Positions 42,238 through 52,362 of a DNA stretch of 64,000 nt are shown here, piece after piece. Position 1 is the stretch's first letter, and every line of letters starts with the position of its first letter. The notes under the pieces are model-generated. The model did not search any database. It saw nothing but the letters and a program-made list of their open reading frames with translations, and had not been told where the DNA came from. The position numbers and the translations under genes are program-made. The stretch comes from Alphaproteobacteria bacterium (GTDB taxonomy: Bacteria; Pseudomonadota; Alphaproteobacteria; UBA8366; GCA-2717185), in the NCBI GenBank assembly GCA_012103325.1, contig WLWY01000001.1, positions 496,001 through 560,000 on the forward strand, given 5' to 3'.

Positions 42238-43632
42238 CTAACAGCCCTGCTTTTCCTGCGCGACGCGTTGCGCAAGCGCCTTGCAAAGCTGTTCCACTAC
42301 ATCGTCCCAGTGCCGTGGACGCGTTTGGCGAAACAATCGCATGGACGGATACCAGGGCGTGTCTTCACGGTTCGTAAGCCAGCGCCAATCCGGCGCGAAT
42401 GGCAGCAATGTCCAAACCGGCACTCCGAGAGCTCCCGCCAGATGCGCGGGTGCGGTATCCGCGCTGATCATGAGGTCGAGCGACGAGATCAAACCCGCAC
42501 TGTCGGCAAAATCGCGGATGCCGGGCCGCAAATCGGCAACCAAGGCGGAAAAGCCGAGCGGCGCAATCGTATCGGCGGGGTCGCCCAATTGCAGACTGTA
42601 AAAGTCGGCCCCGGCCGTTTCGAACAACGGCGCCAGCGCGGAAAGCGGCAGCGAGCGGTTGCGGTCGTTTCGGTGGCTCGGTTTGCCGGCCCAGACAATG
42701 CCGACGCGCAGGCCATCGCCCCGCTTCATCACCCGGGACGTGTCCGCCGGCGGCGTGAGATACGGTATTTCCGCCGGGACCGACTCCATGTCGGTTTTGA
42801 GAAAATGCGCCACGCTCAGCAAGGCGACATGCGCATCGTATTCCGGTAGCGCATCCACGTCGCGTGCCACGACCGTTACGTCCCGGCATACCGGGCTGTC
42901 CCGGAACAAGCGCGCCAGGGGCTCCTGGCATTCGAAGACAATGCGCTCAGCACGGTCGGCAAGAAGCGGCAGATACCGCACGAACTGGATCGTGTCGCCA
43001 AACCCCTGCTCGGCATAAACCTGCAGTGTTTTGCCGTCGAGCCGCTCACCATTCCAGGCGAGGCCTGAGAAGTCCCGCGGCTTGGCGTCCGGAATCTGCC
43101 AGCGCCATTCATATTCCGCGAAGCCACGAGGCAAATCTCCCCGCAGGAGAAGCGCAAGCGCCCGGTCCCACTTCAGTTCCGCTGGCTGATAGCCTTTACC
43201 CTCAGCGGCATCGAATTGCGCGATCGCATCGTCAAGATCACCGAGATCCCGCAGGACGAGACCAAGATTGTAGGTGAACGAGCCCCCGGATGGGTCGAGT
43301 TCGATGGCGGCGAGATGGCTGTCCCGGGCCTCATCGAGGCGCCCCGCCGCCCGCAAGGCATTCCCGAGATTAGACAGTGCGGCAGCATCGCCTGGCTTCA
43401 GAGTAACGCCGCGCTGCAAACAAGCGACGCCAGCTTCGATCCGACCCAACGTCCGCAGCGCGACACCCAGATTGATCCACGCCGGCGCATATGCCGGATC
43501 GGCCGCGAGAATCTGCTGATAAATGCGCACGGCCTCGGTGTTCGAACCCGCCTGCTGGTGCTGCACGGCCATACGGAACGCGGTCTCGCGATCGACCATG
43601 CGCGGCAGTGCGCTATCCGACTCGTCGTTCAT
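42238..43632 (-). CDS. TPR-repeat protein with C-terminal glycosyltransferase-like domain
   Basis: 464 aa. Residues about 15-200 hold tetratricopeptide repeats (PAYAPAWINLGVALRTLGR, DAAALSNLGNALRAAGR). Residues 205-455 form a GT-B-like half with GFGDTIQFVRYLPLL, GLRVGIVWAGKPSHRNDRNRS and the donor-site DLMISADTAPAHLAGALGVPVW, as in ADP-heptose and O-linked-GlcNAc-type transferases. Bacterial proteins of this layout modify surface glycans or proteins. Its stop is 8 bases from the convergent pdxY stop. Substrate not predictable. Confidence 0.9.
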   Translation of the reverse strand: MNDESDSALPRMVDRETAFRMAVQHQQAGSNTEAVRIYQQILAADPAYAPAWINLGVALRTLGRIEAGVACLQRGVTLKPGDAAALSNLGNALRAAGRLDEARDSHLAAIELDPSGGSFTYNLGLVLRDLGDLDDAIAQFDAAEGKGYQPAELKWDRALALLLRGDLPRGFAEYEWRWQIPDAKPRDFSGLAWNGERLDGKTLQVYAEQGFGDTIQFVRYLPLLADRAERIVFECQEPLARLFRDSPVCRDVTVVARDVDALPEYDAHVALLSVAHFLKTDMESVPAEIPYLTPPADTSRVMKRGDGLRVGIVWAGKPSHRNDRNRSLPLSALAPLFETAGADFYSLQLGDPADTIAPLGFSALVADLRPGIRDFADSAGLISSLDLMISADTAPAHLAGALGVPVWTLLPFAPDWRWLTNREDTPWYPSMRLFRQTRPRHWDDVVEQLCKALAQRVAQEKQGC

Positions 43633-43685
43633 GCGTGCAAGAGTAGGGGCGAGGCGGACAGGCTGTCCACCACGACAACGCTTTC

Positions 43686-44711
43686 TCAGGCCGCCTTGTC
43701 GAGATAGCCCGCGACGAGCGCTTCGGCGATCTGGATCGCGTTCAGCGCTGCACCCTTGCGCAGATTGTCAGAAACGACCCACATATTCAGCGCGTTCTCG
43801 GCGCTGATATCCTCGCGGATACGGCTTACATAGACCGCGTCCTCGCCGACGCATTCGACCGGCGTCACATAGCCTTCATCCGCCCGGTGATCGACCACGA
43901 CGACGCCCGGCGTCGCCGCGAGGGCCTCACGCGCTTCCTCCGCCGAGACCGGCCGGTCGAAGGTCATGTTCACCGATTCCGCATGGCCGATGAACACTGG
44001 CACGCGTACGCAGGTCGCCGAAACCTTGATCTTGGGGTCCAGGATCTTCTTGGTCTCGACCACCATTTTCCATTCCTCCTTGGTCGATCCGTCATCCATG
44101 AAGACATCGATATGAGGAATGGCGTTGAAGGCAATTTGCTTGGTGAATTCCTGCCGATCCAGCGGATCGTTCACGAAAACCGCGCGGGTCTGATTGAACA
44201 GCTCATCCATCCCCGCGCGCCCAGCGCCGGACACCGACTGATAGGTGCTGACGACAACACGCTGGAGGCCGGCGAGGTCATGCAGCGGTTTCAGGGCAAC
44301 GACCATCTGGATCGTCGAACAGTTCGGGTTGGCGATGATATTGCGTTTCCCATAGCCGGCAATCGCATGGCCGTTCACTTCCGGCACGACCAGCGGCACA
44401 TCCGGATCCAGCCGGAAATGCGAGGTATTGTCGATAACGACTGCACCCGCTTTCGCCGCCCGCGGCGCAAATTCGGCGGATATCTTCCCACCGGCGGAGG
44501 ACAGCACGATATCGGTGCCCTTGAAATCGAACGATGACAGGCTCTGCACATTCAGCTCCTTATCTTCGCCGAACGACACTACCTTGCCGGCCGAGTTTTC
44601 CGAGGCCAGCGCCGTTATGCTGTCGATCGGGAAAGCCCGCTCGTCCAGTGTTGTCAAAAGTTCGCGGCCGACATTGCCCGTCGCGCCGACTATCGCAACC
44701 CGATAACCCAT
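43686..44711 (-). CDS. asd: aspartate-semialdehyde dehydrogenase
   Basis: 341 aa. GATGNVGREL binds NADP, NPNCSTIQM holds the catalytic Cys131, and the substrate-binding part includes STYQSVSGAGRAGM and the conserved KISATCVRVPVFIGHAE. It reduces aspartyl phosphate to the semialdehyde for lysine, diaminopimelate, threonine and methionine synthesis. Its upstream gap (44712-44820) holds a terminator for the small secreted-protein gene. dapF, encoded at 57184, works further along the same lysine pathway. Confidence 0.97.
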   Translation of the reverse strand: MGYRVAIVGATGNVGRELLTTLDERAFPIDSITALASENSAGKVVSFGEDKELNVQSLSSFDFKGTDIVLSSAGGKISAEFAPRAAKAGAVVIDNTSHFRLDPDVPLVVPEVNGHAIAGYGKRNIIANPNCSTIQMVVALKPLHDLAGLQRVVVSTYQSVSGAGRAGMDELFNQTRAVFVNDPLDRQEFTKQIAFNAIPHIDVFMDDGSTKEEWKMVVETKKILDPKIKVSATCVRVPVFIGHAESVNMTFDRPVSAEEAREALAATPGVVVVDHRADEGYVTPVECVGEDAVYVSRIREDISAENALNMWVVSDNLRKGAALNAIQIAEALVAGYLDKAA

Positions 44712-44766
44712 TTTTCGATCCTATTTGCTTGTGTGCTCTTGCGCCGCCATGCGGCACATACAAGAA

Positions 44767-44790
44767 GGGCGAGGAGTACGCCCCTCGCCC
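44767..44790 (-). terminator. terminator after the 73-aa secreted-protein gene
   Basis: GGGCGAGG (44767-44774) and CCTCGCCC (44783-44790) form an 8-bp GC stem; on the minus strand it is followed by TTCTTG. It lies 31 bases past the stop of the gene at 44821. Confidence 0.7.
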
Positions 44791-44820
44791 GAATTCAATT
44801 CCGTTGTTGGGGAAGGCTTG

Positions 44821-45042
44821 TTAGCTGCCCTTTTCCGTTTTTGTCACTTTCACGGTCTGCGCGAGCGACTTTTTCGTCGGAATGGTGGTCTGCGGCAACG
44901 GTTTCACGCTGTCCGCGGTCGCGACTGGTTTCGAGGTTGAAGCAACCGTGTGCCCCCACCCGCAATCACCGTCTGCTTGCGCCGTCGCGGCGAATCCCAT
45001 AGCCGCAATCGCGGCGATCGATGAAACAACGACTTTACGCAT
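44821..45042 (-). CDS. small secreted protein, 73 aa
   Basis: Signal peptide MRKVVVSSIAAIAAMGFAATAQA, then a mature stretch of about 50 residues starting DGDCGWGHTV and ending in Thr- and Lys-rich sequence (KKSLAQTVKVTKTEKG). AAGGAGG at ideal spacing precedes the ATG and a hairpin follows, so this is a real gene. I do not recognise the family. The single DxDCxxGH element recalls the small protein encoded just upstream at 45104-45250 (DVGHDCAEG). Confidence 0.75.
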   Translation of the reverse strand: MRKVVVSSIAAIAAMGFAATAQADGDCGWGHTVASTSKPVATADSVKPLPQTTIPTKKSLAQTVKVTKTEKGS

Positions 45043-45103
45043 GACAAAACCTCCTTAAGGCCTAGCCCTTAGATTAAACCGCTCTTCGGCAGCAATCAAG
45101 CAC

Positions 45104-45250
45104 TCAGACGCCAGCCGGCGGCGTGGGCTTCGTATCGGCGATGATGTATTCGTCCGCGCCTTCGGCGCAATCATGCCCAACATCCGCGGCCCATGCTGGG
45201 AACACGGACGCCGCGAGCCAAAACACGGCAATCAGAATGATTTTCATCAT
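45104..45250 (-). CDS. very small secreted protein, 48 aa
   Basis: Start ATG at 45250, stop at 45104. It reads MMKIILIAVFWLAASVFP, AWA as a cleavage site, then a mature peptide of about 28 residues beginning ADVGHDCAEGADEY and ending TPPAGV. The perfect signal-peptide form and position before the similar 73-aa gene argue that it is real. Neither has a known function. Each mature peptide has one Cys, so a dimer by disulfide or a metal/heme role is conceivable. No strong ribosome site is visible, so expression is uncertain. Confidence 0.55.
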   Translation of the reverse strand: MMKIILIAVFWLAASVFPAWAADVGHDCAEGADEYIIADTKPTPPAGV

Positions 45251-45320
45251 GATTCGATCCTGTTTATGGACGATTGCAACGAAAGTACCGCGGCTTTTAC
45301 AAACCTACAAGCCGATTAAA

Positions 45321-46436
45321 CTACGCTGCCTGCTTGTCGAGCTCCCGCAAGATCGCGTCGCCCATCACAGTCGTCGAAACGCGCGCCGCGCCGGGGCCCA
45401 TGATATCGGACGTCCGGACACCGGTTTTCAAAACGCTACGCACGGCGTTCTCGATGAGCGACGCGTCCTCATCAAGCTCGAAGGAAAACCGCAGAAGCAT
45501 CGCGAAGCTCAGCAGACAGGCCAGCGGGTTGGCCATGTCCTTGCCGGCAATGTCCGGCGCACTGCCGTGGACCGGTTCGTAAAGCGCGCGGCGGCGGCCG
45601 CTGTCGTCCGGCGCACCGAGCGTGGCCGAGGGCAGCATGCCAAGCGAACCGGTCAGCATCGCGGCACAGTCGGACAAGATATCGCCGAACAGATTGTCGG
45701 AGACGATGACGTCGAACTGGGTCGGCTCCCGGACGAGCTGCATAGCGCAATTGTCGGCGTACATGTGGCCGAGCTCGACATCCACGTATCCGCCGTCCCG
45801 ATGCAGCTTGGTGACTTCCTCGCGCCACAACACACCGCTTTCCATGACGTTGGCTTTCTCAACCGAGGTGACCTTGCCACGGCGCTGGCGGGCAAGGTCG
45901 AACGCGACGGCTGCAACGCGGCGAATTTCACTATCGGTATAGGTCTGGGTATCGAAACCGCGCCTTCCGCCATCCGGCAAGGTTTCAATGCCGCGCGGCG
46001 TCCCGAAATAGACACCGCCCGTCGACTCACGAACGATCAGAAGATCGAGGCCCCGGACCACATCTTCCTTCAACGTGGAGGCGTCGAGCAAAGCGTCGAA
46101 GGTGATAGCCGGCCGAAGATTCGCGAACAGATCGAGTTCCTTACGCAGCCGCAACAGCCCCATTTCCGGGCGCAAATCGCGCGGCGCATCGTCATATTTT
46201 GGCCCGCCGACGGACCCAAACAGCACCGCATCGGTTGCCATCGCTTCGGCGAGAGTCTCGTCCGTCAGCGGTGTGCCATGCGCGTCGTACGCGGCACCGC
46301 CGACGAGATCTTCCTTCACGTCGAACGTCACCTCACGGCGCTGATCGAACCATTCGATGACGCGTCGCACTTGGACCATGACCTCGGGGCCGATCCCGTC
46401 GCCGGGAAGAATGAGCAGTGATTTGTTGGCAGCCAT
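45321..46436 (-). CDS. leuB: 3-isopropylmalate dehydrogenase
   Basis: 371 aa. [16 protein letters not shown] at the N-terminus, [16 protein letters not shown] (substrate-binding Arg residues), Lys and Asp ligands in the segments near [10 protein letters not shown] and [15 protein letters not shown], and the NAD-binding [13 protein letters not shown]. It oxidises and decarboxylates 3-isopropylmalate in leucine synthesis. It is the fourth gene of leuC-leuD-leuC-leuB, 32 bases after the second leuC. Confidence 0.97.
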   Translation of the reverse strand: MAANKSLLILPGDGIGPEVMVQVRRVIEWFDQRREVTFDVKEDLVGGAAYDAHGTPLTDETLAEAMATDAVLFGSVGGPKYDDAPRDLRPEMGLLRLRKELDLFANLRPAITFDALLDASTLKEDVVRGLDLLIVRESTGGVYFGTPRGIETLPDGGRRGFDTQTYTDSEIRRVAAVAFDLARQRRGKVTSVEKANVMESGVLWREEVTKLHRDGGYVDVELGHMYADNCAMQLVREPTQFDVIVSDNLFGDILSDCAAMLTGSLGMLPSATLGAPDDSGRRRALYEPVHGSAPDIAGKDMANPLACLLSFAMLLRFSFELDEDASLIENAVRSVLKTGVRTSDIMGPGAARVSTTVMGDAILRELDKQAA

Positions 46437-46468
46437 GAAGAGTATTCCCGTTCTCAGTTATGTTGTCG

Positions 46469-47869
46469 TTATAGGGCGCGCACGTCGATAAAGTGACCCG
46501 TCACCGCCGCCGCCGCGACCATGGCCGGGCTGGCGAGATGGGTCCGGCCGTCGCGGCCTTGCCGGCCTTCGAAATTCCGGTTGGAGGTCGACGCACAGCG
46601 CTGTCCCGGCTGAATGTAGTCCCCGTTCATAGCGATGCACATCGAGCAGCCCGGCTCACGCCAGTCGAAGCCTGCCTCGATAAAGACCTTGTCCAAACCG
46701 CGGGCTTCCGCCTCCCGTTTCACAAGGCCGGAGCCCGGCACGACCATCGCCTCGACACCATCCGCGACACGCCTGCCGCGCGCAATCTCGGCAGCGGCCT
46801 CCAAATCTTCGATTCGGCTGTTGGTGCAGGAGCCGATGAACGCCCGGTCGATTGCAATATCCGCCATCGCCGTTCCGGGCTTCAGTCCCATATAGTCGAG
46901 CGAACGCTGGATCATGCGGCGGCGATCCTCGTTCGGCGCGTCTTTAGGGTCTGGAACCGCCCCGGTAATCGGTGCAACTTCTTCCGGGTTCGTGCCCCAG
47001 GTCACCTGCGGCGCGATCTCAGCCGCGCTCATTTTGAATTCGCGGTCGAACGCGGCGCCCGGATCTGTGGGTAGCGTTTTCCAATACGCAACCGCCTTGT
47101 CCCAGTCCGCTCCTTTGGGCGCACGTGGCCGGCCTTCCAAATACGCAAACGTCTTTTCATCCGGCGCAATCATGCCAGCCCGCGCGCCTGCTTCAACGGT
47201 CATATTGGTGACCGTCATGCGGCCTTCCATCGACAGGTTCCGGATTGTTGAGCCGGCATATTCAATGACATGTCCCGTGCCACCAGCCGTACCAATTTTC
47301 CCGATGATCGCCAGGATGATGTCTTTGCCGGTACATCCCGTCGGCAATTCACCATTCACCGTTACACGCATCGACTTTGGCCGCGCAATATAAACGGTCT
47401 GCGTTGCCAGAATATGTTCAACTTCCGACGTTCCAACCGCCATGGCAAAGGCGCCAAGTGCGCCATGAGTCGCGGTATGGCTGTCGCCGCAAAACAGCGT
47501 GACGCCGGGCAACGTGAAACCCTGCTCCGGCCCGATCACATGGACGATGCCTTGCCGCTCATCGAGAAGATCCAGCAACTCGACACCAAATTCCTGGTAA
47601 TCGACATAGGACTGCTCAACCATCATGCGGGCAACGGGGTCGGTGATTTCGGCGTCCCGCGGTCCTGTCGGCACCACATGGTCCATAACACCAAGGTTCT
47701 TCCCAGGCTGACGGACCTTCAAGCCCGCGCGCCGCAACCCGTCAAAGGCCTGCGGCTGCATCTCCATGAGCAGATGCCGGTCAGCGTAGATCAGGCTGAG
47801 CCCATCGTCACTCACATCGACGACATGTGCATCCCAAATCTTGTCGAACAGGGTTCGCGGCGCGGTCAT
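46469..47869 (-). CDS. leuC: isopropylmalate isomerase large subunit, second copy
   Basis: 466 aa, full-length aconitase-family large subunit. Iron-sulfur cysteines are in [10 protein letters not shown] and GCSMCIAMN; the ending [15 protein letters not shown] is the family signature. I use ATG 47869 ([15 protein letters not shown]), 16 bases after leuD; the longer frame from 48004 lies inside leuD. It is a clear paralogue of the copy at 48508-49914, and both keep all cluster ligands. Differences near the active site ([11 protein letters not shown] here, [11 protein letters not shown] there) leave room for a changed substrate such as citramalate or another 2-hydroxy acid. Confidence 0.95.
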   Translation of the reverse strand: MTAPRTLFDKIWDAHVVDVSDDGLSLIYADRHLLMEMQPQAFDGLRRAGLKVRQPGKNLGVMDHVVPTGPRDAEITDPVARMMVEQSYVDYQEFGVELLDLLDERQGIVHVIGPEQGFTLPGVTLFCGDSHTATHGALGAFAMAVGTSEVEHILATQTVYIARPKSMRVTVNGELPTGCTGKDIILAIIGKIGTAGGTGHVIEYAGSTIRNLSMEGRMTVTNMTVEAGARAGMIAPDEKTFAYLEGRPRAPKGADWDKAVAYWKTLPTDPGAAFDREFKMSAAEIAPQVTWGTNPEEVAPITGAVPDPKDAPNEDRRRMIQRSLDYMGLKPGTAMADIAIDRAFIGSCTNSRIEDLEAAAEIARGRRVADGVEAMVVPGSGLVKREAEARGLDKVFIEAGFDWREPGCSMCIAMNGDYIQPGQRCASTSNRNFEGRQGRDGRTHLASPAMVAAAAVTGHFIDVRAL

Positions 47870-47885
47870 TTCGATTCCGCCGGCC

Positions 47886-48491
47886 CTAGAGCCACGGCTG
47901 GCTTTGCTGCTGCCCCGCCTCGAAGCTATCGATCTTGTCACCCTTCTGCATGGTGAGGCCGATATCGTCGAGCCCGTCGAGCAAGCATTCGCGGCGGAAG
48001 GCATCCAGCTCGAACGGCACGGTCACGCCGTTGGGCCGGCGAATCTCCATGTTGACCAGATCGACCGTGAGCTCCGGGTTCTCCGTGTCTTTGGCGTCCG
48101 CCATCAGCGCGTCCAGCTGCTCCTTGGTGACCCGGATCGGGAGGATGCCGTTCTTGAAGCAGTTGTTGTAAAAGATGTCGGCGAAGCTGGTCGAGATGAC
48201 ACAGCGGATGCCGAAATCGAGCAGCGCCCAGGGTGCGTGCTCACGCGACGAACCGCAGCCGAAATTATTGCCCGCCACAATGATCTTGGCGTCGCGGTAA
48301 GGCTGTTTGTTGAGGATGAAGTCCGGCTTCTCCGACCCGTCCGGCTCGAAGCGCATCTCTTCAAACAGTACCTTGCCGAGGCCCGTGCGCTTGATGGTAC
48401 GGAGGTGCAGCTTGGGGATGATCTTGTCGGTGTCGATATTGATCATGTCCATCGGCGCCGCGACACCGTTCAGTGTATTGAATTTATCCAT
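47886..48491 (-). CDS. leuD: isopropylmalate isomerase small subunit
   Basis: 201 aa. [20 protein letters not shown], the loop [16 protein letters not shown] and [17 protein letters not shown] are standard LeuD features. It forms the swivelling domain that completes the LeuC active site. It is placed between two leuC genes, 16 bases from each, and could pair with either large subunit. Confidence 0.97.
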   Translation of the reverse strand: MDKFNTLNGVAAPMDMINIDTDKIIPKLHLRTIKRTGLGKVLFEEMRFEPDGSEKPDFILNKQPYRDAKIIVAGNNFGCGSSREHAPWALLDFGIRCVISTSFADIFYNNCFKNGILPIRVTKEQLDALMADAKDTENPELTVDLVNMEIRRPNGVTVPFELDAFRRECLLDGLDDIGLTMQKGDKIDSFEAGQQQSQPWL

Positions 48492-48507
48492 CGCTCTTTC
48501 CCTCCCC

Positions 48508-49914
48508 TCAACCGTTCAACAGGTCGCGTACATCGGTCAGCTTGCCGGTGACCGCGGCCGCAGCCGCCATCGCCGGGCTGACCAAATGGGTTCGCCCGCC
48601 TCGGCCTTGCCGGCCCTCGAAGTTCCGGTTCGACGTCGACGCGCAGCGCTCGCCCGGCTGCAACTGATCGACATTCATGGCGAGACACATCGAGCATCCC
48701 GGCTCGCGCCAGTCAAAGCCGGCGTCAATCAAGATCTGTGCAAGCCCCTCTTCCTCGGCTTGATGCTTGACGAGACCCGAGCCCGGAACGATCAGGGTTC
48801 GGATTCCTTCCTTTACCTTCCGTCCCTTGGCGATTTCCGCCATCGCACGGATATCCTCGATGCGCCCATTGGTGCAGGCGCCGACGAAGATCGTGTCGAT
48901 CTCGACATCGGTCATCTTGGTGCCTGGCTTCAGTCCCATATACTCGCATGAGCGCTGGACCGCCGCTGCCTTGTCGGGATTCGACTCGTCTTTCGGGTCG
49001 GGCACAACGCCGGTGATCGGCACCACGTCTTCGGGGCTGGTCCCCCAGGTAACTTGCGGCGCGATATCGCTGACATCGAGCGTCGCTTCCTTGTCGTACG
49101 TTGCCCCCGCATCCGACGGCAACGTTTTCCAATAGGAAACAGCGGCTTCCCAGGCGGCGCCTTTCGGTGAGTAAGGCCGCCCCATGAGATAATCGTAGGT
49201 CTTCTGATCCGGCGCGATCAGGCCGGCGCGGGCACCGGCTTCGATCGTCATGTTCGAGACCGTCATCCGACCTTCCATCGACAACGCCTCTATGGCGGGA
49301 CCGGTATATTCGATGACGTGGCCGGTGCCGCCGGCGGTGCCGATCTTGCCGATCAACGCCAGGATCAGATCCTTCGCAGTACAGCCGAAAGGCAATTCGC
49401 CGTTCACCGTGATCCGCATGCTCTTGACCGGCGCCTGCAGCAGGGTCTGGCTCGCCATGACATGTTCGACCTCGGACGTGCCGATGCCGAAGGCAAGCGC
49501 GCCGAAGGCCCCATGCGTCGCAGTATGGCTGTCGCCGCAGACCAAGGTCACACCCGGCAGCGTGAAGCCTTGCTCCGGCCCGATGATATGGACAATGCCA
49601 TTGCGCGGGTCGTCGACCTCGAACAAGGTGACACCGAACGCCTCGCAATTGCGCCGCAGCGTATCGATCTGAAGCTGAGAATCTTCCGGGATCGCCTCCG
49701 AGCGGTCGGTCGCAATGTTGTGGTCGATCACCGCCAAGGTACGGTCGGGGCGGCGCAGCTTCCGGCCCGCGAGCGTCAGCCCTTCGAAGGGCTGCGGGCT
49801 GGTGACCTCGTGAATGATATGACGGTCGATATAGAGCAGACAGGTACCATCTTCCTGCGTATCGACGACGTGGCTATCCCAAATCTTCTCGAATAGCGTA
49901 CGGGGTTTGGACAT
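48508..49914 (-). CDS. leuC: isopropylmalate isomerase large subunit, first copy
   Basis: 468 aa. [37 protein letters not shown], Cys ligands in [10 protein letters not shown] and GCSMCLAMN. It converts 2-isopropylmalate to 3-isopropylmalate with LeuD. It heads the leu operon; a 206-base leader between rplS and this gene can fold into a long hairpin. The Ser-to-Ala and Ser-to-Gly changes around the first ligand motif set it apart from the second copy and from typical LeuC. Confidence 0.96.
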   Translation of the reverse strand: MSKPRTLFEKIWDSHVVDTQEDGTCLLYIDRHIIHEVTSPQPFEGLTLAGRKLRRPDRTLAVIDHNIATDRSEAIPEDSQLQIDTLRRNCEAFGVTLFEVDDPRNGIVHIIGPEQGFTLPGVTLVCGDSHTATHGAFGALAFGIGTSEVEHVMASQTLLQAPVKSMRITVNGELPFGCTAKDLILALIGKIGTAGGTGHVIEYTGPAIEALSMEGRMTVSNMTIEAGARAGLIAPDQKTYDYLMGRPYSPKGAAWEAAVSYWKTLPSDAGATYDKEATLDVSDIAPQVTWGTSPEDVVPITGVVPDPKDESNPDKAAAVQRSCEYMGLKPGTKMTDVEIDTIFVGACTNGRIEDIRAMAEIAKGRKVKEGIRTLIVPGSGLVKHQAEEEGLAQILIDAGFDWREPGCSMCLAMNVDQLQPGERCASTSNRNFEGRQGRGGRTHLVSPAMAAAAAVTGKLTDVRDLLNG

Positions 49915-49951
49915 GTCGCTCCCTCATCCTACCTGGTTATCGCCCTCTTCA

Positions 49952-50035
49952 GTAGACCCGTCACAAATGTGAGCGGTCCTCATACTGGCAACTATCGGCT
50001 ACCCGATCAAAGCCTGCATGTGTCAGCGGGTCTAC
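49952..50035 (-). promoter_or_regulatory. inverted repeat in the leu operon leader
   Basis: On the minus strand GTAGACCCG (50035-50027) can pair with CGGGTCTAC (49960-49952), enclosing 66 bases that include a smaller TCACA-TT-TGTGA hairpin next to the second arm. It ends 38 bases before the leuC start. It could be an attenuator or mRNA leader structure. I saw no leucine-rich leader peptide in a quick reading. Confidence 0.4.
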
Positions 50036-50120
50036 GAGCGATTTACCTTCTCAACGGCGTTCTGGCAAAAGAGTATAATTCATAACGCCTTGAGCCATAT
50101 TCACAGACCGGAGCCGCGCC

Positions 50121-50543
50121 TCAGCTGTCGCCGTTTTCCTGGGGTTCCGAAGCCGCTTCGGCGGGCGCCTCTTCGCTGCGGCGGACCGTCGCCCGCTCGG
50201 CGATACGCGCCGATTTTCCGCGGCGTTCACGCAGGTAATACAGCTTGGCGCGCCGGACTGAGCCGTGGCGAACGACCTCGATCCGCTCGATCCGCGGGCT
50301 GTAAAGCGGAAACACACGCTCCACGCCTTCGCCATAGCTGATCTTGCGTACGGTAAAGGCGCTGTTGACGCCACTGTTCTTGCGCGCGATGCACACGCCC
50401 TCGAACACCTGAACCCGCTCGCGCGATCCCTCGACGACCTTGACGTGCACGCGCAAGGAATCGCCGGCTTGAAATTCCGGAATGGGCCGCTCAGTGGTGA
50501 GTTTGGAGAGCTGCTCTTTTTCGAGTTGTTCGATAATATTCAT
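50121..50543 (-). CDS. rplS: 50S ribosomal protein L19
   Basis: 140 aa. [15 protein letters not shown], then the L19 core [29 protein letters not shown] and [34 protein letters not shown]. The C-terminal 25 residues are Ala- and Glu-rich, longer than the minimal protein. The ATG overlaps the trmD stop as ATGA. Confidence 0.97.
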   Translation of the reverse strand: MNIIEQLEKEQLSKLTTERPIPEFQAGDSLRVHVKVVEGSRERVQVFEGVCIARKNSGVNSAFTVRKISYGEGVERVFPLYSPRIERIEVVRHGSVRRAKLYYLRERRGKSARIAERATVRRSEEAPAEAASEPQENGDS

Positions 50544-51256
50544 GACAATGTCCTCACTTGCTTGGGCCGCGCGACGTACCGTTCCCAAAGATCCGGCCGC
50601 CGTTCGCGGGTAATGCGTTCCGCCTGGGCCAATCGCCAGGCGTCGATTTTTTTGTGATGGCCGGAGAGCAAAACCTCCGGCACCGTAAGGCCGCCCCAAT
50701 TCGCCGGCCGCGTATATTGCGGATATTCCAATAGTCCCTGGGCAAAGCTTTCTTCGGTCAGAGAGCTTTCATCCCCCACGACACCCGGCAGCAACCGCAC
50801 GCAGACATCGATCAATGTCATCGCCGCGAGTTCACCGCCGGAAAGCACGAAATCTCCAACGCTGATTTCCTCGAAACCGCGCGCTTCGATGATACGCTCG
50901 TCGATGCCTTCGAAACGGCCGCAGAGCAAGGTCGCCCCCTCTGCCGCCGCCAATGACGCTGCCCGTCCCTGATCGAAAGGCCGCCCGCGTGGAGTCAAAT
51001 ACACAACCGGCCCCGGCGCGGCGCTGAGCGACTCGAGCGCGGCATCGAGCACATCAGCCCGCATTACCATGCCCGGGCCACCACCGAACGGCGCATCATC
51101 GACGGTGCCGTGCTTGTCCGCCGCAAAATCGCGGATATCAACCGTCTTTAAATCCCAAAGGCCGTCCGCCAGTGCGCGGCCCGCCAGCGAATGGCCGAGC
51201 GGTCCCGGAAACATATCCGGAAAAATCGTCAGGACTTGGGCGGTCCAAACGCTCAT
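50540..51256 (-). CDS. trmD: tRNA (guanine-37-N1) methyltransferase
   Basis: 238 aa. [46 protein letters not shown] and the trefoil-knot SAM-binding loop [15 protein letters not shown]. It methylates G37 next to the anticodon to prevent frameshifting. Its start overlaps the rimM stop and its stop overlaps rplS, the standard coupled order. Confidence 0.98.
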   Translation of the reverse strand: MSVWTAQVLTIFPDMFPGPLGHSLAGRALADGLWDLKTVDIRDFAADKHGTVDDAPFGGGPGMVMRADVLDAALESLSAAPGPVVYLTPRGRPFDQGRAASLAAAEGATLLCGRFEGIDERIIEARGFEEISVGDFVLSGGELAAMTLIDVCVRLLPGVVGDESSLTEESFAQGLLEYPQYTRPANWGGLTVPEVLLSGHHKKIDAWRLAQAERITRERRPDLWERYVARPKQVRTLS

Positions 51257-51813
51257 GTACCGTCCTCCGATGCACTATCTTCACGCGCTTCGGTTTCCGT
51301 CGGCGGCGCGATAACGATCCGCCCGCCATCAACATCGACGACCGGCACGACGGCGCGCGTAAACGGCAACACCGAAACACCGCCATCTTCAAGAAGGATT
51401 TCGATCATGTCGCCGGCACCGAATTCATGCAGGGCCCGCACCGTTCCATAGGAACTCCCATCGGCCAGAACCGCGGGAAGACCGATAAGGTCCGCATGGT
51501 AAAACTCTTCTTCCGCCGGTGCCGGAAGCGCGTCGCGCGCGACGTAAAACTCTACGCCTCGCAACGCTTCCGCCGCTTCCCGGTCGCGAATGCCATCAAT
51601 GCGAGCCAGCAACACGCCTTTTGCCGAGCCGGTGATTTCGAGCTCAAAATGGCGGCGGCCTTCGGCATCGCTAAGCTGTCCGTAAGCGGCGATGTCAGAC
51701 GGCTCTTCGGTGAAGCTCTTCACGCGCACGAGTCCGCGCACGCCATGCGCGCCCGCAACGACTCCGACGCATATTCGAGACTCCACCATAACTGCCGCCT
51801 GTCCGACCACCAT
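51253..51813 (-). CDS. rimM: 16S rRNA processing protein RimM
   Basis: 186 aa. N-terminal RimM domain with [22 protein letters not shown], then the PRC-barrel segment [12 protein letters not shown] and [12 protein letters not shown]. It helps 30S maturation near the 16S rRNA head. I use the ATG at 51813, with AAGGA upstream, though ATG 51789 starts closer to the domain. Confidence 0.96.
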   Translation of the reverse strand: MVVGQAAVMVESRICVGVVAGAHGVRGLVRVKSFTEEPSDIAAYGQLSDAEGRRHFELEITGSAKGVLLARIDGIRDREAAEALRGVEFYVARDALPAPAEEEFYHADLIGLPAVLADGSSYGTVRALHEFGAGDMIEILLEDGGVSVLPFTRAVVPVVDVDGGRIVIAPPTETEAREDSASEDGT

Positions 51814-51821
51814 CTGCGTCC

Positions 51822-52313
51822 TTACTCGGCCTTCTCTTCCGCTGCCGCTTCGGCAGGGGCTTCTTCGGCTGGCGCAGCTTCTTCCGCCGCGGCCTCTTCA
51901 GCAGGTGCCTCTTCTTCCGCAGGCGCCTCTTCAGCCGGGGCTGCCGCAGCTTCTGCAGCGGCTTCCTTCGCCGCCTGTGCCGCTTCTTCGGCTTCTTTCA
52001 GGCGCTCTTGCGCTTTCGCCTTGGGCAAATGCTGTTTGGTTTGTTCCGGAATAGCCGGCATGGGCATGATTTCGGCACGGCCCAGGAACCGCGCGACGCG
52101 GTCGGACGGTTTCGCACCGACCGACATCCAGTGGCGAATGCGGTCTTCGACAAGCTCCACCCGTTTCGGGTCGTCCTTGGACAACATCGGGTTGTAGACA
52201 CCAACGCGTTCGATGTAGCGGCCGTCACGGGGCATCCGCGAGTCGGCGATGACGATGCGGTAGTACGGGCGCTTTTTCGCACCGCCGCGGGCCAATCTGA
52301 TTTTCAGCGCCAT
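51822..52313 (-). CDS. rpsP: 30S ribosomal protein S16 with long Ala/Glu tail
   Basis: 163 aa. The first 85 residues are standard S16 ([34 protein letters not shown]). The remaining ~75 residues are almost all Ala, Glu and Pro with a helical start and low complexity. Tails like this occur in some alphaproteobacterial S16 proteins, but this one is long. Starts 49 bases after ffh. Confidence 0.96.
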   Translation of the reverse strand: MALKIRLARGGAKKRPYYRIVIADSRMPRDGRYIERVGVYNPMLSKDDPKRVELVEDRIRHWMSVGAKPSDRVARFLGRAEIMPMPAIPEQTKQHLPKAKAQERLKEAEEAAQAAKEAAAEAAAAPAEEAPAEEEAPAEEAAAEEAAPAEEAPAEAAAEEKAE

Positions 52314-52362
52314 ATGTTCTCTTCTCCTCGAGTTGATCGTTGTTCGGAAATTCGGTTTCGCA

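Noticed and set aside
45123..46421. 432-codon plus-strand frame
   Set aside because: Antisense to leuB and the tiny secreted-protein gene.
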